A stretch of DNA of 48,009 nucleotides, from contig JAQGAU010000054.1 in NCBI GenBank assembly GCA_034698045.1, positions 1-48,009 of the forward strand. The letters are read 5' to 3'. The position numbers were made by a program, and so were the translations under genes. Source of the DNA: Paramacrobiotus richtersi. Its lineage: Eukaryota; Tardigrada; Eutardigrada; Parachela; Macrobiotidae. Positions 32,681 through 44,786 of this stretch are shown piece after piece. The notes under the pieces were generated by a model. The model saw nothing but the letters and a program-made list of their open reading frames with translations, was not told where the DNA came from and searched no databases. The first letter of the stretch is position 1. Each line of letters starts with the position of its first letter.

Positions 32681-32808
32681 AATGGGTAACCGCAAAATTC
32701 AAAGCGATGCTAAATTAAGTCACTCTGTCGGTGCACTTCTTGGAGATCTCTTGATAAATTCGGATGCACGGGCCTTTCGTAAGCTGATGGCTCGTAGGCC
32801 TGTGATAC

Positions 32809-32858
32809 TGAAACAATTAATTCGTAGGTGCGCATGCACCTGCGAATTAATTGTTTCA
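32809..32858. repeat. Compact hairpin, 23-bp stem and 4-base loop
   Basis: Left arm 32809-32831 and right arm 32836-32858 pair at 22 of 23 positions around the loop GCAT. The right arm overlaps the end of a short open frame that I do not regard as a gene. It is too short to be a foldback transposon of the kind at 16-18 kb. Confidence 0.85.
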
Positions 32859-33039
32859 CACGAGTAAAACATTTACCGATGGCAGAACATTCGAATTGAA
32901 CATTTGCATACCATAAGGAATCGTAGCATAGTGGCTCATATGATGCATTAACGTTGCAATTGGGCGTCCTCTATTAACCATCTGAGAGCAGTAATTGTTC
33001 AAACTCAATAATTTAGTTGAATAATGATAACTTTTTCCA

Positions 33040-33190
33040 CTGATGAAATAGTAATAGATCAGTAATGGTAGATTTTTTTCTTCACTCCGATAATTACGAT
33101 TTTATTTTTTATTCTCACAGTAATAATAAAATCGTAGTTATTGGAGTGAAGGCAAACATCGACCATTTCCTTAGTGATATACCATTATTT
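33040..33190. repeat. Inverted repeat of about 150 bp
   Basis: The inner arms 33080-33106 and 33125-33151 match at 25 of 27 positions, with weaker pairing continuing outward (AATGGTAGAT at 33063 against its complement at 33160). This is a short MITE-like or foldback element. Its arms include ATCGTAGTTATT, which faintly recalls the dispersed AATCGTAGTG motif. Confidence 0.75.
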
Positions 33191-33499
33191 TTACCTTATT
33201 GTAATACAGTAACAACATAACGAGATAAAGAATGTCCGGTATTCTAAGTAGAAGTATTCTAATAATATTGTACGATTGTGCCTAAAACCAGTGATTACAC
33301 CGTGTTCTAAATTATGATAAAAATTAACCAAAAAAAACAAATTTCACATCACATTGACCAGATACACAATAAGAAAATTTAAACATCATTTCGACCTTTG
33401 TAACCTCTTTCTGAAGTCCTATTGTAATAAAAAAAGCTTCCTCCGAATACTGCATCAAACAGCACCTGATTAACAGCTGTAAAGTAACACTGGAAAGAA

Positions 33500-34095
33500 C
33501 AGATCATTTTTCATGTTGCATGCCACTGCACTGCGATTCACCACACACCACGCTCAACCGGTCGCTTTATCCGGTTTATCGTATGTGAATATGCATGAGA
33601 AATCTGGGTACTATGAATAACTTAATTATAATTTATGAGCATAACTTCCTTCCAGTCGATTCATGAATGCGCTGCTTTTTTTATAATGCAACAACAAAAA
33701 CATATTTGTTCCTTTTACTGTGTCAGTTAACGTCGTAGCAGGAGAAAATCTAACACGTGCTAACAATTGTAAGCGCCTTCCGAACTACATATGAGCATGT
33801 CATTACACTACGATTCACCCCGCTCAACTACTGTACAAATTTAAGGACTTCGCCGTAATATGAGGATCACGTCGCAGAACAGCCCGGATCAAGGCATTCA
33901 ACGGCGCACCATCGATCGTCAGAGAGTCCTCATATGCATCGTAGCTCAAAGAATGTTATTTGATGCCCTCGAAAAAAGGACTACAACCGGCAAAGATATC
34001 AGCTTATTCTCATAAACAATCGTTCCAACTGACCATAGATCAGGGCGAGTATAATCGATCCATGTGAACAAGCCAGCCTCGGCATTCAATACCTA
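33500..34095 (-). pseudogene. Reverse-oriented copy of PINK1 exon 6 and intron 6
   Basis: Read on the minus strand, exon 6 runs from about 34090 to 33870. NAEAGLFTWIDYTRPDLW-like sequence is readable, followed by a small-indel frame break and the DDAPLNALIRAVL-like end. Intron 6 follows with both motifs (complements at 33807 and 33529), including the CGGTTGAGCGTGGTG lead-in that precedes the second motif in other copies. It is the clearest minus-strand copy. Confidence 0.8.
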
Positions 34096-34359
34096 TCGCA
34101 AAATTTGGATATGAGAAGACTAGAAGTCGATGCATCTGAAGAATAATTTAACAATAAATATAATAAAATACGAACATTTCCAAAAGAAACTAGGCTCAAT
34201 AAATGAGCATGCAAACTGAAATGAAACACCTTCGAAAAATTCCATCTAATCTGTCGGGATGCGATCTTATATAAATTTATCATTGATATTTAGTTGTATT
34301 TACTGTGAATGTGATAACGGAAGTCACCAAACTGCATGCATCGAGCAAATCGTAACTGA

Positions 34360-35080
34360 AAGTCTGATCGCGTTCGTACCTTTTGCGCGGTGGAAATCGA
34401 GCGCTGATGGCACTCAAGGTAGGAAAAATTTCCTTGCAGTTCAACTCCAGCTAGTGTCTGCATGATCCGTATCAGTTACTTCTTTGTTGTTCTGTGATCT
34501 CTAATTTTAGAACGTTAGACAATCCTCATTTTTTTCTCTTTTTGCAGAATAGCTAGCTGCAGTTTATAGCTGATAAGACGTCGTTGTATGTGTGTTATAA
34601 TGTACAGTATTTACTTTTTAAATCTGTGTAAATTAGAGGCCCTGCCATTTAGTGTTAGACGAATGTCTTGTGTTTGATGTTGGCCAGATGGGGATTGTAT
34701 TAATTTCGTCATACCACGTGATCAGCCGATGCATCTGACATTTTCCTCATGGCTGCAATGCCACGCTAATTATCCTGGCCGGAAGCGTGGTAACTGGACA
34801 AGTAGTCATACAGTCTGAAATCATACAATTTTTGCGAAGAAATGTTTGGATGTTCTGTTTGAAGGCGTGGAACTGAAACTGGAAAAATAGGGTCTTAGAA
34901 AGAGGATGCAAAGGTCCAAATGATGTTTAATTTTCTTACTGTTCATATGGTGAATGTGATGTAAAATTGTTTTGTTATTTTGTCAGTTTTTATCATAGTT
35001 CAGAACGCGGTGGAATCGCTGGTTTGAGCACAATCGTAAAAAGTTAGAATACTTTTACAGAGAATTCAGGATTGTCTTTA
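34360..35080 (+). pseudogene. Fragments of PINK1 exons 5 and 7
   Basis: The stretch 34383-34418 is the end of exon 5 (GGAAATCGAGCGCTGATGGC, then a donor-like GGTAGG). Exon 7 reappears at 34715-34805, heavily deleted, followed by its 3' flank to about 35080. No usable frame remains. Confidence 0.7.
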
Positions 35081-35710
35081 TATCGCACATATGCATGAAC
35101 GTTAACCTCACACAATGCTATTCGATTTTATTTGGATTTTGAATTTTTTCAATGCGTCGTCATTGTACTCTGGGATATATATATCACTCAATGTATAATC
35201 TGCCGAACCGACACTCAGGAAGAAATTAATACCTTAAATGAGCAAATTAATCTATGCTTTTGCTAAACAAAATACGATTTTTTTCACGTGTTTCACAGAT
35301 ATTTGACACAATTTGCCATTTGTATATAAAGCGTATGATATAAATCTGCAATACAACGCACAAATTCGAAAGTGTTTTCATGTTTGTACTTTTACGTCGT
35401 TGCGAGAACTAAGCAGCCTGCATGTGTGGGAGCTCTCGGTAAATATTACTAAATACTAAGTACCGCTTTCTACCAGAGACTTAAGCGGTGACCGAAGGTA
35501 AATCTAGGCGACACGAAAGCAGTACAAAGTACAGTTGTAAGCAGTTCTTGTGTGTTGTCGCTTTAATTTATCTTTCTGCAGACTCTCTCATTCTCGTGCA
35601 GACAAAGGGTCACGGATACACTAAAACCTGCGACGACAAAAAACATGCGATATGACAACCATCGATCACAGTCTGAAAGAAACGATCACTTTATACTAAA
35701 AAACCGAAGA

Positions 35711-36165
35711 GGTATGCAGGACGCGCCGGTGGAAAGGAGAAAGGTCATCCAGATCGAACTGCTCATTTTCCAGTTGGTTTCCACCTTGCTCTTGCGCCGC
35801 CGCGCGGGCGCCAATCTTCGCCGTCCAGTGGCTAACTCGGCCTGGCACTCACATTTACGGGATGTGCAGGAATTATAGCGCGCTTTCACCCATCCTGTCC
35901 CGATAACTGAGGCGTTTGCCGTCCACGTCACGCGTCTCTTATCCTTTCCTCGTAGCATCCAAGATTTTGTTCCTTCCATCTTGCCGTTGAATCGGACGTT
36001 GCTGCGTCGTGGGCAGGCGGCGGCAGTGTATGCTGGATGATTCGCCATCGTCCGGCCGGGACGCACGGTGGCCTCGTTGTTGGGATTTATGGCAGCGCTG
36101 CTCCAGGAGACCAACACGGATGAGTTCAAGACGCAGGCTACTTGTGTAGCTGTTCGAGTAAAGAT
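35711..36165 (+). pseudogene. Decayed copy of PINK1 exon 1
   Basis: This is the only other copy of the N-terminal exon. RRRAGANLRRPVANSAWHS, then LRDVQEL, can be read before a small insertion creates a stop (TAG at about 35875). Beyond it, in another frame, the membrane-segment part (VASLLGFMAALLQETNTDE) is still clear, with a donor-like GTAAAG after the final Arg. The targeting region was copied but is broken. Confidence 0.88.
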
Positions 36166-36579
36166 GGTTAGCTTGCTTTATTTGAAGTTTCTGTTTCATT
36201 TTGTATTATTTTCGATCGCGATTTTCCCTTTAAGAACCTGCAGCAGCAAAGCTGCCGAAATACATGTAACATATATATATTACATACGCGTCCAATCGTT
36301 ACATACATTATTACAAAGCAGACAGTTATTTTAATGCATCGATATATCAATTGATAGAAGTTGTAGACTATAGGCACGGTCCACGGATGATCTCTGCCAC
36401 CACCAGGTTACGTGAACACTTCAGCATGCATACACACTGATACAGATGCGGTAGTTTTATTGAATATCAAATTTTTTGCTCGTGAAAAACCTAAGAGATT
36501 TTTGAAAGCGTAAATATGTTATGTATGGGAATATATAGTTTTATGAATGATGCGCTAGTTGAAGGAAATTTGTTATTCA

Positions 36580-37800
36580 AGTTAAATTCGATGAGCTACG
36601 ATGAAGACTGTCAGCTTCCTAAAGTGACGGTCGATTGTGCGCCTTCGAATGACTAATTGGTCCGGGCCATTCTGCGACGTGATCATCATAAGGTAAAGAG
36701 AACCTGTTAACGTTGAAGACGGGTATGTTAAAGACCGTAAATTTCTACTGCATGATTGGAGCATGATGAATCGTAGTGCAATGGCATACTGGTGGCTCGG
36801 ACGGAAAGCTCTTCATAGTGTCAAATTCTACCTTGATCTGGCGTTACCTATCTGATACAGTAAAAGAAAAAACATATGTTTTTGTTGCTGAAATTGCGGA
36901 TAACACAGAAAATCAGTAAATTCATGAATCGAATGGTATGGAACTTCTCTGCGAAGGAGATGTGTGTAACGGAATAATAAGAAATACATGTTGTATTTCC
37001 ACATGTAGTATACGAATTACTGTAAAACTGCACATAGCAGTTTTGTTTTTTTTTACGTACGTAATAAGCGTACCATTCTGCTTTGCTAACTACATCCGTA
37101 AGTGAAAATTTTAAACGAGAGACGTTATGCTCAAAAATTCTGTTCAAAATTCTAAAATATTACTTGGATTTCTCTGATGTATATACCGGTACTCACGATA
37201 AAGAGGCCGGTTAACTGTGGAGTAGGGTGAATCGTAGTACAATGGCATGCAAAAGCAGCTTTCGTCCCCTTGTTATTGTTAACAGCTGTTAATTTACGGT
37301 GCTGTCTGATGCGTTATTCGTGGAAAATATTTTTATGCTGTAATTTATGTTAAGAATAAAACCACATTGCTTCCAGATCAGTTGTAAGCCAGTACAAAGA
37401 TCTTTTGCAATGCAGTGTTCGTTACAATTTTATTTGGTAAATTTTTGGATATTCTTGTGGCAAGCGTGGAATCGACACACGGAGAACAGGATCTCACAAG
37501 CTTAAAGAGGATGAAGTTGTCGGAATGATGTATAGTTTTCTAATTGGTTTTCAGGTGATGGAAAATTGGTCTTATATTATTGTGAATTTTTTTTATCATA
37601 TTTCGCGAGGGATGTGCTCGTCGTGTTAAGTATAATCTTGGAATACTTTTACAGTGGATGAAGTACAGAAACTTACTGTCTTTATCGCCCCACAAATTGT
37701 ACCTGCATGTATCATAATGAAGGCTGAAAATGTTTATGAGATTCAAGAGGAACGCCACAATCAATCAATATTCAGCAAAAACCTGACATTTCTTTGGTGA
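36580..37800 (+). pseudogene. PINK1 exon 6 fragment, intron 6 and 3' flank
   Basis: The stretch 36585-36691 encodes an exon-6 fragment (MSYDED-like start, in-frame TAA at 36652-36654), with donor GTAAAG. Motifs lie at 36769 and 37231. Exon 7 is missing, but its 3' flank (CAAGCGTGGAATCG-type sequence near 37460, then 37540-37720) is present. Confidence 0.75.
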
Positions 37801-37859
37801 ATGCTGAACTAAAATTGTGTACTTTAAAGTATCTAATATGATGTAGCTGGATCGCCTAG

Positions 37860-38560
37860 TTCGATTTACGAAGGCCTGTGTCAGCCACTGTACTGCGATT
37901 CCACTGCCATGCTAATTAGAGCGAATGGGTTGGTGTTTCAGACTGTCTACTGAATTGTCTCAATATGTAAAGGTAACTAGCTTATGAACATCCCATAAAA
38001 TCGCATAAAAATCCCATAAATGCAAGCAAGAAATCCCATAAAAATCGCACTGACAAACTAATCCAGTTGGAGAATACTGAGTTAGCGGTTGACCATTGTT
38101 CCGAAAGAGCAATCCGCGATCCGCGGGATTCCGAAAAGCAATAGTAATCTAAAACAGTACTACGATACGAAATAGCACAGATACAACTAACAATGAGCTT
38201 AATTTGATGTTCTTTTGTCCAGCAAAGCCGTACTTTTTGAGATCAAAGATAAACAATGACAACACGCAGTTGTTGTCGCTGTAATTAAATGAAGGTCACA
38301 ACTTCATAAAATACATAGTGTTTATATACGAGTAGCATCCAGGGCGGCTCATTGCAATAATTCACTGATGGTCTTTCTCGCTGACGAAGCGTCCGTCCAG
38401 GCATTCTCAGTTCGCGGATGGTGGATGCAAAATTCGTGAAAACACAAAGTGTGTGAGAGACAAAACAGGACGCAGTTCCAAAAACTCCCTTTGAGTCACC
38501 GAATAAATGCTTGGCGACTTCGCGCAGTTGTGCCATGGGCTGATGTTTCAAACGTTCGTG
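37860..38560 (-). repeat. Dispersed repeats: reverse motif block and R3 copy
   Basis: The stretch 37880-37960 carries the reverse AATCGTAGTG motif with its usual neighbours. The stretch 38280-38560 (minus) belongs to repeat R3, related to 45230-45480 and perhaps 18809-19102. Its open frame is not supported as a gene. Another reverse-motif block lies at 38780-38850. Confidence 0.45.
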
Positions 38561-39039
38561 TGACTGTGAAAACTGTACGCTACTTACAGCTGCTTACAAC
38601 TGTACTGTGAACGGTACGCTACTTACAACTGCGTTCCGTTAGCGTTATTGTGCAAATAAACAGCAGTCGTTATACAGCAAAAAAGTCTACCAATCCTTCG
38701 TGAATACGTAGTTAGCTGAATCGATCAACATTATTTTAGAGAATCACTTTGACACAACTGGTCCTGGGAATGAACGGCGTTTTTTATGAGCCACAGTTCT
38801 ACGATTCCATTACGATACGCAGATGTTCATGGTGAACGTCCTACCGTGGGCTTTCGAACCTTTGTCTCAGTATCTGTTCAGGCCTACAAGTAATTTGCAC
38901 TATGAAAATCCCTTGCTTCCGAACTCATCGACAAAATCTGTCAAAAGCGCACTAAGTTTAATCATTATTTATATTCACACTATTTGGGAATATGTGGTGA
39001 CCTTTTTTCAAGCAGACGTTTTCTATAGTTAATATGGCA

Positions 39040-40840
39040 ATCGGAAAACACTAAAGACATTTCATTGATGAAGTGAATGGCCAGTGGTCACTTACCAACT
39101 GATCGGAAAAGAAACCACTTTTGCGCACTGTTGGTGAGAATAAACCAATATTCCATCGCGGCTGCATGACCTTTGGTCAACACATTCAGACGGGTTGCAC
39201 CTTACGGGGAGCAGAGTGGTTATTCATTCCAGGAAGCTTGATCAGTTTTCACTCAGTTACTAAAAGGCGTCGTGAAACTGGTCAAGAAAAACATTGTCAA
39301 ACTGAGATATCACGAGCGACAATGTTCTGTTGCGAAAATCTGAAGCTCATGATGCATGATAATCGTAGTGTAACGGCTTAGTACAGATCGTCGCACTGCT
39401 TTGAAGGATGCAACGTTTACGCACTTATACAGTAAATTGTCAACAGATTCTAAAATAAAGAAAAAGCCTGATTTTGGGTTAAAATTTTATCAACGATGCG
39501 GCAAAAGTTCGCTTTTTACTTCGTGTCACCGCTGTGCTATTGCTGCTGTGAACGAGATTTTCGTTTCCAGATTAGCAGTTTACTGATACGAAAGCTGTTC
39601 AGTTTACGCTAGCAAAACGCGATCATAATCAATCACGGTTGGATTTTGTCTCATAGATGGTCAGGTGCTGCGAGCGATCATCTCGGATTTCGGCTGCAGT
39701 TTAAGATAGTAGGGTACTCTCCATTTCACCACATCGCATATATGTCGAAGCGGAAATCTAGCGCTGATGGCACCAGAGGAACTAATAACCCAAACTTTTC
39801 AACGTGTCTAGTTTTCCTGCTGTATGCTCGAAACGTTTGCACCGGTTTCCAAGTCTGTTTTTAGCTTTTTTAAAATCTTGGTTAGTGGGCTTTATTCTTT
39901 ATTCTTAATTATTCTTCTTCTTAAGCAGACAACCCGTGTACACAGGACTTCACGTCTGTTTGATTAGAACAACACTCACAAGAACACCGTCGAAGTCACT
40001 TACGCTTGGGCTGCAGCTTGCGTGTCCTGTAGTTATTTCCCTTTTACTGCTTGAAAGTTTTGTTGTATTTCAATTTCCACATCTTTGTTTCTGATACGTA
40101 AAGTATTTACATTTAGCTTTTTTTATTGTGATCAACGCACATCTGGTAAAAAGAACTGATTGAGTCAACTTGAAGGTTGAATGAGGAGAATCGTAGTACA
40201 ATGGCATGTTAGTCTACAAAACGGACGTTAAATTTGCCTAGATAATACGGTGCTTTTGAATTTAGTTTAGATAACGAATATTTTTATGCTGTAATTTTAG
40301 ATAACAAACGAGCCTTGCACTCTGCAGTCAATACGCGCATTATCGAGCAACTGCGGATTTAATCTTAAGTATTTGTCAAACCAAAAATTGGCTTATTTTA
40401 TTTATTATTAATTAATTTTAATTTGCAGTCTTATTCTCCGGCAGTAGCTGCTACAGCCCGTCATATGCTGTTATAAAGTTTTCCCTTCCCAGAATGGAGG
40501 TGAAAATTCTTCTGGAAAAATGTTGGATTTAAAATTGAGAGAATTGGAACTAGGAACATGAACAGATCGAAATAAGGTTGTTATCATTCAAAAGTATGAA
40601 TGTGATGTGCAGTTTGTTTTAATTTTTTGTGTATTTTTATCATAAATCATAACGCGATGGAGTATACTTACTTTTACAGAGAATAGTCAGAATACATACA
40701 ATATTGTCTGTTTCGCGTCATGTTGCCTTGATATCATAATCAAACCTGACAATTATTATTGTGTAAAGAAAAGAAAGACCGCCGTAATTATCGGTATACA
40801 GCAAAAACATAAAAATCTGACAATTTTTCGGTGAATGTTA
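39040..40840 (+). pseudogene. R2 fragment followed by partial PINK1 copy (exons 4, 5, 7)
   Basis: The stretch 39040-39185 is R2-type. PINK1 exon 4 follows at 39195-39345 with indels, then the intron-4 motif (39361) and exon 5 with its acceptor (TCTCATAG ending at 39655; DGQVLRAIISDFGCSL). A stop follows (TAAGATAG), with a readable KSSADGTRG end. Exon 6 is lost, the intron-6 motif is at 40189, and exon 7 is cut to 40433-40495 before its 3' flank. The exons keep their native order and spacing. Confidence 0.85.
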
Positions 40841-40879
40841 AGCTGAATATTTTGAGTTTAAAGTGTCTTTCTACGTGAG

Positions 40880-41780
40880 TATACTTCCACCCAGCCACTA
40901 TACTACGATTCCATTACAATGCGTGTATTCGCGAATGTTAATGTTCTGGCATGGACTGACAAGTCAGCTTGTTAGCCCGGACTAGGGAGTAAATGCGCTA
41001 CTCATATGAATACCGGCACGAAAAGATACCATTCTTTCTAGCGGACTTTTGGAAAAACGACGACAGCCCGTCCGGCTGCGTGACCTTTGGTCATCAGACT
41101 CAACAATCTTCATTCTGAGTAATTATCATTTTCTGGGATTGTTTTTTCGATCGGAGAATGTCGGTCTTAATTTCTACTATACTGCTTCAGATTGGTACCT
41201 TGATCAGGCAGCCGCAAACGGAGAATTCGCAAAAAATGTTTACGATGATCTTTTTCTGCAAAAGCTACGTCCGCCAAATGATATTTAGACTACAGCAGAA
41301 TGCTGAACATGTAAACGTACCGCAGGACATGCATTTGCGACAGAAACTGCAAGCTAACGCTTAATTGTACGTTTTGCTCATTTTACATAATACTTAAATA
41401 TATTATAGTAGACAGCCGTCTGTCTACTATATTATAGTAGCCAGCCGTCGCACGTCACACGATGTAATTCAACTACATAGCAGGCGTAGAGGAGTGGCAT
41501 TAGATCCCGATGATACATCGTTCGGAATTGAAATGTCCACATGAAAATCATAAGCGATGCCCTGCCGAATATATTTTTTCTCTGCTGCATATTACGAGTA
41601 AAGACTGCACTGTTTTTCCAGTTAGCTCGCTCTAATTGCATTCTGGCTTAGTGTTATGAGGACATTCAGTACCTGTTGCAGAATCAAATCACAATAAAAA
41701 AGGACACATTGCTTGGTTTTTAAATGTGACAGAACCGATTCGTGACTACGCAAATTAACAACGAATTCAGGTTTGATCAA
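40880..41780 (+). repeat. Reverse motif block, R2 copy and block shared with 18.4-18.7 kb
   Basis: The reverse motif lies at 40901. R2 landmarks lie at 41150-41290 (GGAGAATGTCGGTC, GCCGCAAACGGAGAATTCG, AAGCTACGTCCGCC). The stretch 41400-41450 has a short direct duplication around TATTATAGTAG plus a mini-hairpin (AGTAGACAG...CTGTCTACT). The stretch 41450-41760 parallels 18400-18740. Confidence 0.55.
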
Positions 41781-42219
41781 ACGTTGACAAAATTCGACGA
41801 AACATAAATCGAAATAAACGAGATAAATCGCAACATCAAGATCGAGCGATATAACAGTCATTCTGCTGCCGAAATGTGAAAGTCCGATTCCTTTATGACA
41901 TGCACACGTTTCGTTTTAACCAGTGTGATATTCTGACGGTGCTCACAGCTGTATCGTTCGGTATATACGTACGTGCCATTACGCGGGAAATATTTTTATG
42001 GTGCAATTCTCTAAATTATGCTGCTGTTGATTGTAAGGACAAATGCGTTTTGTAGTTTTATCTCAAGCATAAAGGTCATGATTAAGACAATATGGCATCC
42101 AAATCAGTGGTAAATAAGTACAAAGATCTTGTTGGCAGTTTTAGTTTTTGCGCTGATATTGGTTTGATAGTGACTGAGATTTGTTCAACCATGACGTGGT
42201 CTGTTTAATTTATCACATT

Positions 42220-44230
42220 TCAGTGACCTCCTGCGGCGGTAGCTGCATTACAGCAGCAATACAGCAATACAGCTAGTCACATGAACTGAAAACAGGGAGA
42301 ACTGAATATCAGAAAAAGGATTAGAACGTCAAAATGAACTTTAATTTTAATGTTGTTTCTATGGTCGTTGTGATGCTGAATTTTGTTATTATTTTGTGTA
42401 TTTTTATCATGTCGGAATTGATTATTGATTATAAAATGTTTTGGGGGTTTTGTAAGTTTATCAGTTTCAACCAGTCACTGACAGGCGCGGTCGTAAATCC
42501 TGGCCAAGGAGAACATCGTGCATCGCGACATCAAGAGCGATATGACATTAATATTCTGCTATGGAAATCTATACAGGAACATGAGAATCGTAGTGTAAAG
42601 GCTGCATATCTTGTGCGTTGTGTGCTTTGCAAGGATGCGTGTATGTGTCAGTTCAATTTTCTGACAGATTTAGAAGGATTGAAAAATCACTTTTTCGGTC
42701 GAAATTGTTTTAAGAAGAGACACATAGAGGTTTCGTTTTCATTTCATATAGTGCTATGCTGTTTTTTAAGCGAGATTTTGGATTTCAGTATATCGCTAAA
42801 TCAGAATATGTTAATAGCATGTTTCCGATCCTTTATGCAGCTCAACACTGGATTTAGTCTGGTGTTAAATCAGTACAAATCCGGTTGCTGTGAAAATCGG
42901 TAAATTAAGGGCGCTGTTTTTCTCGCACATGCCGAGGTATTGCGTGCGGTCATATGTCCGCGGATTTCGGTCGACTGCAGTATTACGTAGTATTTCGGAG
43001 TCTGTATACATAGTTTCAGGTGCCTGTCATTTATGATTTTTTCAAGCTGTATGTTTAAAAATTCAGTAGAGTTAATTTTCCTGCGCATCGTATCGAATTT
43101 GACGAGTTACGATGAAGATGCGCTGGCGAATGTAGCGATCGATTGTACTCAGCTGAATTTCTTAATCGAGGCCATTCTGCGTCGTGATCCTCATAAGGTA
43201 GCGTTAATTGTGGAATATGGTGAATCGTAGTGCAGTGGCATGTATTTCCCATAATTATCGCTGTCTCCAGGAAGGGAGTTAAATTTACATCTGAATCAAT
43301 GACAGTTATGATAATACGGCGCTGGTGATTCCGTATACAAAACGCATACTTTTGTGCTGTAATTTCGTACCACAAGCAAAAATCAATGAATGTTGGTAAA
43401 ACGAGTGGATGGGAATTTTTTCAGCTGCATGCATATGTGAAGGAAAAGTGGAGACCGGAACGACAAGAACAGCGTTGTGCAGTATTTAGTATGCGATCGG
43501 GCTACCGCGAATTAACTTTTGCTACGAGTAGTAACCGCTTTTTTCTGCTGATTAAAGTAAGACATCTAAACCACAAAAAATTGCATTCATGAATTGCTGT
43601 GATTTCCCTCTTATTTATACGAAGTACTCATAAAGTCAACAGAACGAGTCAAGTGCGGCGAATCGTAGTGCAATGGCTTAAAATAAGGCGGGATATCTCT
43701 TCCAATTTTTATACGCTTAACATCGCATGACAGGGTGCTGTGTAATTCAGGAACGAAATTTGTTTTTGCTGTTAATTTAACTATTAAATTCGGTAATAGT
43801 TTATGTAAGTTTAAAAATAAATGTATTTTGTAATTTACTTACACATACAAGTCGCAAATAGAAGAACGTTCCAAATCAGTTGTTGTAAGACAATACAAAG
43901 TTCCCTCTGCTTTGAGATTGGAGATTGGATTGCTTTGAGACTGCTACAGCCGGTCACATGTTGTTATAGAGTTTTCCCTTGGAAAAAATGATGAGCGAGG
44001 GTCCAACGGTGGATCAGGTGCGATTACGGATCAGGATTTTGTGCGTCCAGCTGATTTGTGGATGCCATGATCGGTCGAAGCAGCGAGCATTACTGGCCAC
44101 TTTTCTCAAACGCTGGAATGTCACACAGATTGTCCAGCCTGAGAAAGTGCTAATTGGGCAGAATTTTTGCAATTTTTCATTTTCTGGGGAAAATATTTTT
44201 TGGGACGTTTTCGATAACCGTCTGGAGAAA
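42220..44230 (+). pseudogene. Partial PINK1 copies (exon 7 scrap, then exons 4-5-6-7)
   Basis: The stretch 42230-42285 is an exon-7 scrap containing a short repeat of ACAGCAATACAG. Exon 4's end (ENIVHRDIKSDMTL-like) is at 42508-42570, with the motif at 42586. Exon 5 traces lie at 42930-42975, exon 6 at 43095-43198 (SYDEDALANVAIDCTQLN, IEAILRRDPHK, donor GTAGCG), and motifs at 43223 and 43661. Exon 7 (43940-44170) has TVDQVRLRIRILCVQLICG and no acceptor. The 3' flank is interrupted at 44230 by a LINE and resumes at 44787. Confidence 0.85.
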
Positions 44231-44786
44231 TAACCGTTTAAGTCCGCAGGATATACATGTCAGTTAGAACCCAACGATTTGGCCAGAAAGGATGGAAAAA
44301 GACCGGATGGGGGGACGTTGGTGCCAGTTGTTAACGGCCAGTATATTGTTTTGGATGCTACATGTTCGTGTACTGTAGCATCTTCTTATGTTGAGCATTC
44401 AGCAAAAACAGCGGGATGGGCAGCACAGCGTGCGGATACGAGAAAGAGATTACACTACACCGCCCTGTCAAACCAGTACAAGTTTTATCCTATCGCCTGC
44501 GAGACCCTGGGTGTTTTTTTGCGATTCGACGAAAGAACTGTTTAAATTTTTAGGTTGAAAACTGTTAGAAAATTCAGGCGATCCACGCTCTGGATCATTA
44601 TTGAAACAGCGTTTTTCTGTTGCTATTGTTAAAGGCAATGCCGCCGCAGGTTTGGGAGCATTTCCGAGTGTTAAAGCGCGGGTTAATGAACGAGATGAGA
44701 TTGGATGTTTTAATACGTAACGTTTCGAAACGTGTAGCTGTCCTGTTCGCAAACGCTGTTTAATTGAGAGTAATAAAACCATATTA
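44231..44786 (+). mobile_element. 5'-truncated LINE (non-LTR retrotransposon) fragment
   Basis: The 556-bp insert carries the C-terminal end of a LINE reverse transcriptase ORF: RPDGGTLVP, LDATCSCTVASSYVEHSAK, then YKFYPIACETLGVF and, one frameshift later, STKELFKFLG, GDPRSGSLLKQ and VAIVKGNAA. This order is typical of the tail of animal LINE polyproteins. A frameshift near 44515 and a stop at about 44552 show decay. It is flanked by the 12-bp direct repeat CGTCTGGAGAAA (44219-44230 and 44787-44798). Removing the insert and one repeat restores collinearity with the PINK1 exon-7 3' flank. No poly(A) tail is present. Confidence 0.82.

Larger units (their letters stand above)
2342..43680. repeat. 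Dispersed short motif, consensus GAATCGTAGTGCAATGGCAT
   Basis: Plus-strand copies of the AATCGTAGTG-like core start at 2342, 4542, 5573, 6020, 8080, 8484, 12166, 12581, 14578, 15663, 18426, 30089, 30862, 31295, 32919, 36769, 37231, 39361, 40189, 42586, 43223 and 43661. Minus-strand copies lie near 13222, 16291, 33529, 33807, 37891, 38790 and 40901. Within PINK1 itself it occurs in intron 1, in intron 4 just after the donor, and twice in intron 6. The flanks differ between introns, so the core is better conserved than its surroundings. It resembles the A-box half of an animal valine tRNA (CCGTAGTGTAGTGG), so a tRNA-derived SINE remnant is possible, but I see no B box. Confidence 0.8.

Noticed and set aside
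2342-43680. Calling the AATCGTAGTG copies tRNA genes
   Set aside because: Only an A-box-like resemblance; no B box, anticodon stem or acceptor pairing was found.
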